From Sperchopsis tessellata (taxonomy: Eukaryota; Arthropoda; Insecta; Coleoptera; Hydrophilidae): a DNA stretch of 35,877 bases. Positions 28,920 to 35,877 of the stretch are shown here, piece by piece; positions within the stretch are counted from its first letter, which is position 1; each line of letters begins with the position of its first letter. The stretch lies in contig JAWQRN010000151.1 in assembly GCA_033557685.1 (NCBI GenBank), positions 1 through 35,877 on the forward strand, read 5' to 3'. The position numbers and the translations under genes are program-made. The notes beneath the pieces were generated by a model. It was not told where the DNA came from and made no database searches. It saw nothing but the letters and a program-made list of their open reading frames with translations.

Positions 28920-31445
28920 TCAAACAGCTGTCCACAGACCTTTCAATCGAAAAGATTGAAAAAGATCTCGCTCAAAAAATTCCCATCATTAGTGTCACTC
29001 GCTTCAGCACCAAAGAAAAAAAAACCTTCTCTGTCATCCTCGTGGCCATTAGCAGCAAGGTCCTAGAACCATTAAAACTAATTGAAACGGTGTGTAACAT
29101 ATCTTGTAAAATTTCCCCTATATATCACACAATATCCTCCAGTGTAATAACTGCCAAGCATTTGGTCACTCATCGGCCTGCTGCTGCAAAAAAAAAATCG
29201 CCTGCGCAAAACACGGCGAAGCGTATACTGTCAAAGAATGCCTTCTTTTAAAAACAGACTCTTCTATTGGTAAATATATCAACTATTCAGGTCAGCAAGT
29301 TACCACGTCTGCCCCACGCACAAAGAACAGCGAGAAACAATCAAAAATATAAACTCACAGCCAACACCCGCACAAAAAACTAGTACAACAAAAGACGGTG
29401 CAGCCTCTTCAAGCAAAAATACAGAAGAAGAAACCTCTATACAAGGCAGTATCTTCAACGAAATCAAATAACTTTTTCATCCATCAATGTACCCAAATTA
29501 CTTGCAGCGCTCAGTACAGGCGTACAAAATACTATTTTTTAATGCCAACGGCCTAGCCTGGCAAAAAACAGAACGTGCTCATCTTCTTCATATCCAAAAT
29601 ATAGACCCGATCACACATTTGCAGTTTCTAATTATAGAACTTATCGTTCAGACCGGCAATTACGAAATGGCGGCGGAACAGCAATCATCATAAAAAACAT
29701 CTCTCGACCACTATCACTACCCCCTCCCAATAATCGTCTTACTTGAAGCCAAATTAGGCAATTCGTATACAGTTTTCACAACTGCAAACAAACCCCCGGC
29801 AATCCGCACTCATTAGCCGACCTCCTCAACATATTCAACACACATAACTATGTTTTCCTAGCAGGAGACCTTAACGCCTAACATACTTCCTGGAATGCCA
29901 ATAGCACCAATATCGCCGGACGCGCGCTGTATATTCTGATAGAAAGCAATGACGAACTGATACTACATGTTACACCGAAACTACGCACTTACACTGTTCA
30001 GGAAACTACCCACCAGACATTCTAAACATTGCAATTTCAAAAAACCTAGAAAACCCTCACATTCGTCTTAAAGTTCATTATGATTTACAATATGATCATC
30101 TACCAGTAACCACCACAATCGTCTCCACCATCAAACTCCACTCGCACAAACTACAGATACCATTATGATTACAACTGAGTAAAATTCAAAACATCATAAA
30201 CATAAATCTACCAAACGTTCCACCACCAGACACTAACGTACGCATTGACACATACTACTGTTCACAAAAATAATACATAAAGTACTAGCAAACTGCGACA
30301 AACTCAAATACAGATACTCACTCCCCCAAAACATATTAGAGACAAACATATAAAAAGCAAAATCAGAAAAAAATTCCAACAAACAAGACACTCATTATAC
30401 AAATCCGAGCTAGATACACTCAACAAAACAATAAAATAAACTCATAGACATCCACAATACTACACTCGAATTCTGACGAAAAACGAAAACAAATCCCTAT
30501 ACCCAAACACAACAATTTCACTGCAATATCCAACATATACAAGGCAAACCTTATGGCCAACACATTCGCAACCCAACTCCCACCCTTCCGCATAGAGAGA
30601 CACACACAAATCAACGAATCAATTAAAAAACTAACTTCAGACACACACATCCACATTACTCCTGAAATAATCCAATCCAAACTTAAACTCTTTAAACCCA
30701 GAAAATCTTCAGGTCCAGACAGCATACCCAACTACGCTCTACAAAATCTTCTCGTAAATGCCATAGTCTTCCTGGTAGCCCTATTAAACCAGATGATTAA
30801 TTTATCATACCTCCATAAACAATGGAAATTATAACACATTTTTCCCATCTCTAAACATTAGAAATCCTCATCAAACCTAAGGAATTACCGCCCCATTTTC
30901 TACCCTTCTAGGGCAAATCCTCATTTATATTTACTTACGTGATGTTTCATTACTCCTAGATCATAGTACCTCATTCTACCAATACACCGACGACATCGCA
31001 ATCACTAGCAAATCCCTCCAAAACTCCATCATAACTCAAAACCAACTAGACGCAACCCAGAAATACCTTCAGAAATGGGGCATGAAAATAAATCCCCGGA
31101 AAACAGAAGCGATCAACTAGGGAGACAACTAACCTTCACACCTCAAATAATCTACCTCAAACAAATATCACTCGAAAGATTAAAATCCCTATCTCCATTA
31201 CTAATTTCACCAAACATCTCATAAAAAGCCACACTTACCATCTACAAATCATATGTCCGACCCATTCTTACGTACGCCAGCCCCAGCTGGTACACAGACA
31301 CTAGCAACTCCTTCAAAGAATACTTACAACGTGTTCAAAACCGATCAGAATAGCCATAAAACTCCCAGGTAACCTTCCTATAAAAACGAACTCACGGACA
31401 TGAAACCCCTTAACTACTTAGATAAACTGACTTGAAACTTCTACC
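28920..31445 (+). mobile_element. Second non-LTR retrotransposon (Jockey superfamily), inserted in copy A
   Basis: ORF1 remnant: IKQLSTDLSIEKIEKDLAQ and ISVTRFSTK, then a damaged zinc-knuckle pair at about 29143-29245 (CNNCQAFGHSSAC, then CAKHGEAYTVKEC, where Cys and His ligands are substituted). ORF2 remnant: AGDLNA-stop-HTSWN at 29861-29893 (endonuclease), KLFKPRKSSGPDSIPNYAL near 30690 (RT start), FYQYTDDIAITSKSL with YTDD at 30983-30994, WGMKINPRKTEAI, then YANPxPSWYT-like and YLDKLT tail blocks. Many stops are present. The plus strand is rich in A and C, unlike its surroundings, as is usual for some Jockey-group elements. Confidence 0.82.
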
Positions 31446-31449
31446 AGAA

Positions 31450-31838
31450 AAATGCATTGCAGAAGACACCGCCCTGTTTACTCAGTCCTGGAAGCTGGAC
31501 CAAGTAGCGATGTGCTTCAGCGACAAATGTTTGACCTGGAAGTGTTCTACTCTATGTGCGCATCAAGGCTAATGTGCAGAAAAGCGAAGCGATTATTTTC
31601 TCACGAAGACGCGTTAGCCAGATGGCTACCTTGGAGTTATTCAGCGCTGATATTCTCTAGAAGTATAAAGCTAAATATTTATTCATTACCCTAGATAGAC
31701 CGCTGAACTTTCGGAGCAAAACGAACTGTGTCATTTATAAGGTATCCGAGCAGTTCTGCAAATAATACCCTCTCTTAAATTACCGGTCGAAATGATCGCT
31801 CGATACAAAGCGTGTGCTTTATCAGAGCATGTACATCC
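31450..31838 (+). pseudogene. Jockey-type copy A, 3' part (RT active site to C-terminal region)
   Basis: Resumes the same family as 27865-28915: IAEDTALFTQSWKLDQVAM, where the YADD motif has become AED, then CAEKRSD and a degraded tail ending VEMIARYKACALSEH. The matching minus-strand sequence lies at about 32755-33070. The RT N-terminal half, about 1 kb in the other copy, is missing here, so the second element did not simply insert: a deletion is also needed. Confidence 0.78.
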
Positions 31839-31844
31839 ATAATT

Positions 31845-32211
31845 TTACTAACATTTTTCTTCGGAACAGGGTGGACATTAATGAAAACTACGAATTTTTT
31901 AACAATTGGGGCCCTTGGAGTTCCTTGGAGGATGTGGAGTCGACAAAACTCTCATCTTTCATGCCTAAGGTGACGTTCTTTAAAAAAATCTTCTTTGCAT
32001 ATGATAATTTGCTTCCTCGTGTCCGTGAATGCGATCTTTGCTGGAGGCTGGTAACGGGCGTAAAATGTGGATAGGCCATGATAGCGTCCACAGAAGATTC
32101 GCCGCGTTTATACTAATACCGTCGGCAGCTAGGTTAAATGAATATTACATTGTAGAAAATTGATTGACATATTTCTTCCGTAAGGGTGGTTAATCAGCCG
32201 CTAAATGTTTT
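31845..32211 (-). repeat. Right inverted-repeat arm of the composite block
   Basis: Read on the minus strand it begins aaaacatttagcggctgatt and continues with accaccctta, ggaagaaatat, ccgacggtatta, cggcgaatcttctgtggacg and cagcctccagca, matching 26777-26985 on the plus strand. Its inner half (gagttttgtcgactcc, ccaccctgttccgaagaaaaat) matches unit 2 at about 27360-27455. It is therefore an inverted, internally deleted version of the left border. Confidence 0.8.
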
Positions 32212-32319
32212 CTTACGCTTTAATGGGGCCTCCATCTCGTTGAACTGCTTCCTAAAATATAGAAAAAAATGGTAAAATTAGTCCAAGTGTCTACCCTAGG
32301 TTAATTACTTGGCATATAA

Positions 32320-35300
32320 TACAGACTTGAACGGTGATACGAACGAATTGCGGGGGCTAGTACACTTCTGTGCTGCGGCCCCACTTCAGCATAGCGGATT
32401 CCGGGCATACTTACCTCTCTCGGTCATGTGTCGCCCAGGAGTTCCCCCAAACACAGGCGAGGTTGGGTTGAACTACTTACACTCGCTCCTCAAGCAGGAA
32501 CTTGGGGCGTTTGTACTTGTAGTAAGGATTTTTGGCATCGTACTGTCCAAGGTCTCTAATACGAGAGTTGTCGTGCTACTGTCCAGCATTGTACGGTTTT
32601 TGAGTTTGTCTCAACACAAACTCATCTATCGTGTCGATCATAAGATCTCGATGCAGCGTTCGACTTCGAAAGAAGAAGTGCTCACCAGTAATGCCTCGCA
32701 GTACCTTGTTCTGGAATTCCTGCAATCGTTTCATGCACGAAGATTCGTATAACCACACTGCGGCACCATGTGTGAGCACCTTTGATAAAGCACACGATTT
32801 GTATCGAGCGATAATTTCGACCGGCTGTTTAGCAGAGGGTAAAGTCTGTATTGCACAGAACAGAGTTCGTGTTGAATAACTCAAAGGGAGCAATCTGGCT
32901 TACGAGTCTTCGTGAGAAGACATTCGCTTCGCTTTTCTGCACATTGACCTTGATACGCTACATACAGTAGAACGCTTCCAGGTCAAGCAGTTGCCACAGA
33001 AGCCGCATCGCGACTTGGTTCAGCTTCCAGGACTAAGTAATCAGAGCGGTGTCGTCCGCGTAGAGTGCAATGTTGTTGTCTCCTCCAGTAACCGCCTGTT
33101 CAACACCTGCTCGTACAGCTTACACATGGCGTTTATTAAACATTAAGGTCAGTATGTTATCTCTTCATTTGGGTCCTTTTTTGGCTTTTCCAACAGCACC
33201 AGCCTGCCCACTTTTAGTTCTTTTGGGAAACTTCCCGCGGTCAGCAAAACACTAAAGACCTGCGCCAGCATCTCGGAATTCTTTTCGGTTATAACCTTTA
33301 TGGCCTCTGGTGGCACGCCATCAGGCCCGGCGGCCTTCGTAGACTTGATCTTGTTTTTCGCTCTACGTATTTCTTCTCTGGACATATCGGCACCTCTTCT
33401 ACACCTCATGCCGCGGACACAGCTGCCTTGCCAGGGATATTGGTTTGCGTGTTACAAGGTTTCCCCTTACGATGTTATACCCTATTCCCCAAGGGTCGCT
33501 TGTGGTACCGCTGCCCTTATGACTCTACTAGTAGACGACGCTCCCACGCTACTGACATAGAAACTCTTGTCGCTCAGATACGATCTGAGGACATGGTCGT
33601 AAACGTCCGGGAGTACCGCGTATATCAGTTTCCACAACAGTCCGGAATGCCAAACGCTTTTTCGTTGTCGAGAAACACAGCAGAGCTGTGTCTCCTTTCG
33701 TTGAAACCGCGTGTAATGTATTCCATAAGCCGTAGTACTTGCGAAGTCGTGCTGTGTTCCGACCTAAATCCGAACTGCTCTTCGATCAGAAAATCTCTAG
33801 AAGATATGTAATCTAGCGGTCTACTATGTAAAGTGCATTCAAACACTTTACTAAGACTACTGAACATACTGATAGGCCGGTGGTTAGCAACGGATCTATG
33901 CGTTTTCTCCGGTTTTGGGATTACAATTACCTTCTCCAACTTCCAGAGACCGGGAAAGTGTCTGCGCATGTAGTTACTATTCAGTATACTGACATACACG
34001 TCAACTACCCGGTATGGCAGACGCTCCAAGGCAATATTGTCAATACCGTCAATCCTGGGGGCTTTGTGCTTGCTTAACTTGCGAATGATGGTTTTCACTT
34101 CTTGCGAGGTGAAAAACTGCGCTACGAGAACCGCCTATTGATCGAAAAATCGATCAACGCAGGACTCGATATACGCATTTTCTGCTACTTTCACAGAAGG
34201 GTTAGATTTAAACTGACCCTCAAGTGAGTTCGCTAGCAGCTCAACTTTGTCTTCGGGATCAAAGACAGGAGCACCATCTTCACCAATAAGTCTCAGATGA
34301 ACCGTTGCGTGTTTCAACAACCGTCTAGTGCATTTCCAGACTGACTTGTCAATCAATGATATTTCCGAGGTTGTATCAGCCCACGTCTGGTTCCTTTATG
34401 CCTGAACGTGCTCTTTGATTTCTCGCTGAAGCGTATTCATTTGCATCTTGTCGGCCTGTTTCCGGTACTTTTGCCAGACCTTTCTGACACGATTATTTCG
34501 CTTGATAAGGTCGCAAACCTTCGCCGGGAGGCGATAGAAGGCAGCTACATTTCGAACAGTGGTTGATCACTGCGACAGGTAACTTTGCATCGACTTTGTG
34601 AGCTTTTCCACTGCTAGGTGAACTTCAGCGGGAGAGTTCAGCTCGAAAGCTGCACCAACCGCATGGTTAATCATTGCAGTGTACTTGGCCCAGTCAATTT
34701 TGACCTTTGGACCGGGGCCTTTAGATTCTACTCCGTGTCTGTCAGTTGAATAACACTGGCTTGTGATCGCTGTCCAGTTCTGACAGAGACCACGTTCCAT
34801 AGTTACTTGTGCTTCCATAGAGTTTAACCACGTCAATGACCTCACCATTTCCTCCTCGGAAGGGGTAGTGAGTCGGTACCTCAGGAGCTACTACGACTAA
34901 ATCATGCAATTCAGCGTAACGATACATTTACCTCGAGTCGAAGGTTTTGGCGGTTATACACTGACGCGAGTAGCATCTCTTGCCCCTTTTGTTCTAGCTA
35001 TCACCGTGGTCGCTTCGACAGTCCGGAGTGGTGGACTATCAACCAGCGAGTGCTGCAGGTTTCTCTTGATGAGAATGGCAGTAACACCAGATCGTGATCC
35101 GTCTAAGCCTATCGTTGCAGAAGGTGACGTAGTTCGGGAGCTTGAGTTGTATGTCTTTTGAGAGGTGTCTCGTATAACAGAATCGCATCCGCTTTAAGTC
35201 GCTCAGCGCAAGCACGGACCTCTACCTCCTTGCTTTGAATACCATTGGTATTCCAATAAAAAATATTTACTAGTCTGCTGCCTGGCATTACAATATGGTA

Positions 35301-35789
35301 ACAGGGCATTCACTGAGAACTACAGTGTAAGTTTGCAGTGTCTCGAAATCGGTTCCGGCTGCTCCCTTCTCAAGAATCTGGGAAGCTTTCTTGGCCTACG
35401 CAACTGCTGCCACGAAGTCTGTATAGTGTCCCGAGAGGATTTTGCCGAGTACACTATCAGGATAATAGTGGAACTCTTTTCCTTTTTTCCTTTCGCCTCT
35501 AAGGTGGAGACGACGGCACGGTACCGATCAGGTTCAGAGAACTTGATCTTGATGGATTTGCCCTGACAAATGGCAGAAAATCGAAAACCTAAGGCTTCGA
35601 AGACATCACAGATTCCGAAGTAGTCGCCTTGTAGATGAAGACTGGTGGAACTAGTACATTATGCTGGACTAGCGTAAACTCTTGTTCGTTGGTGGCATTA
35701 GGAATGGCGGCTCGGCAGCGTCTGGTTTCGCTTTCTAGGTCGGAACCAGAAAGCTGGCGCTTCCGCTAAGTGGCTGAACTATCCTCCAT
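32320..35789 (-). mobile_element. Jockey-type retrotransposon copy A-prime, nearly full length, inactive
   Basis: ORF1 appears to start at the ATG at 35789 (MEDSSAT then a stop), followed by RKRQLSGSDLESE, NEQEFTLVQHNVLVPPVF and, after a shift, GFRFSAICQGKSIKIKFSE, a gag-like domain. ORF2 follows: endonuclease start VNIFYWNTNGIQSKE (35.3 kb), DLVVVAPEVPTHYPFRGG (34.9 kb), linker, IRKLSKHKAPRIDGIDN (34.09 kb), IPKPEKTHRSVANHRPISMF (33.95 kb), EEQFGFRSEHSTTSQVLRL, VFLDNEKAFG, VWHSGLLWKL, VPQATLG (33.49 kb), an R1-like insert, LYADDTALIT with YADD at 33051-33062, and a C-terminal region to about 32500. An internal deletion of about 110 bp near 34920 removes the endonuclease GDLNAN motif. Confidence 0.87.
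33080..33480 (-). pseudogene. R1-like retrotransposon fragment inserted in copy A-prime
   Basis: The minus strand encodes IRRAKNKIKSTKAAGPDGVP, PEAIKVITEKN, AGSFPKELKVGRLVLLEKPK, then after a one-base shift RPxCLINAMCKLYEQVLNRR. This is the N-terminal reverse-transcriptase domain typical of R1-clade elements (KAAGPDGVPPE; the typical form of a later block is YRPLSLL). It lies between the VPQGS-like and YADD blocks of the Jockey copy, which should be only about 30 residues apart, so it is an insertion. Confidence 0.78.
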
Positions 35790-35877
35790 GACGAGTTTAA
35801 TAAAAACTACAGATAAAACAAATTTGCAATAGTAATTGCTGGTAGTTACACCATAAGTGCAGAGTAAATATTACCGC

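Noticed and set aside
32309..33811. Several long plus-strand ORFs (up to 147 codons)
   Set aside because: They are reverse-strand shadows of the minus-strand Jockey and R1-like reverse transcriptase sequences.
1..35877. tRNA, rRNA, CRISPR array, prokaryotic operon or integrated virus
   Set aside because: I saw no cloverleaf with A/B boxes, no rRNA-like sequence, no regular spacer array and no viral gene. The spliced genes and retroelements indicate insect nuclear DNA.

Overview
The window looks like insect nuclear DNA. It is AT-rich, and its two protein genes are split by spliceosomal introns, match animal families and have insect-like start contexts. The rest is filled with decayed retroelements and DNA transposons. 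I cannot fix the order; the transposon mix would suit a beetle or another large-genome insect.

Layout. (1) 292-3690, plus strand: an apparently intact five-exon MAEA gene, the catalytic RING-type subunit of the CTLH/GID E3 ubiquitin ligase, 395 residues. Its third intron (1745-3329) has AT-AC ends, a perfect minor-spliceosome donor and a U12-type branch site. (2) 3691-11560: an intergenic stretch between two convergent genes, holding a non-autonomous hAT-like element with near-perfect 8-bp target duplications, a coiled-coil ORF1 remnant, a dispersed repeat and a decayed Tc1 transposase. (3) 11797-23482, minus strand: a four-exon CLCC1 (chloride channel CLIC-like 1) gene, about 520 residues, with all splice phases consistent. 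Its introns have grown by insertion: a mariner-type transposase split by a retroelement fragment, a Penelope-like element with GIY-YIG remnant, a CR1/Jockey-like retrotransposon and another retroelement tail. (4) 23483-26776: the CLCC1 upstream region plus mostly unassigned DNA with two dispersed repeats. (5) 26777-35877: a transposon graveyard. A block bounded by inverted repeats (26777-32211) carries tandem units on its left side and broken Jockey-type copies inside, one split by a second retrotransposon. It is followed by a near full-length but dead minus-strand copy of the same Jockey family, itself split by an R1-like fragment.

The two host genes have unrelated known roles (ubiquitin ligation; ER anion channel) and appear to be chance neighbours, tail to tail. 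The most notable signals are the AT-AC intron, a type I hammerhead-ribozyme-like motif at 15837-15876, a second such motif beside the Penelope element, a dispersed repeat family carrying part of the same signature, and the inverted-repeat-bounded composite block. No alignment, folding or database search was run; all calls come from reading the sequence and recalled family knowledge.
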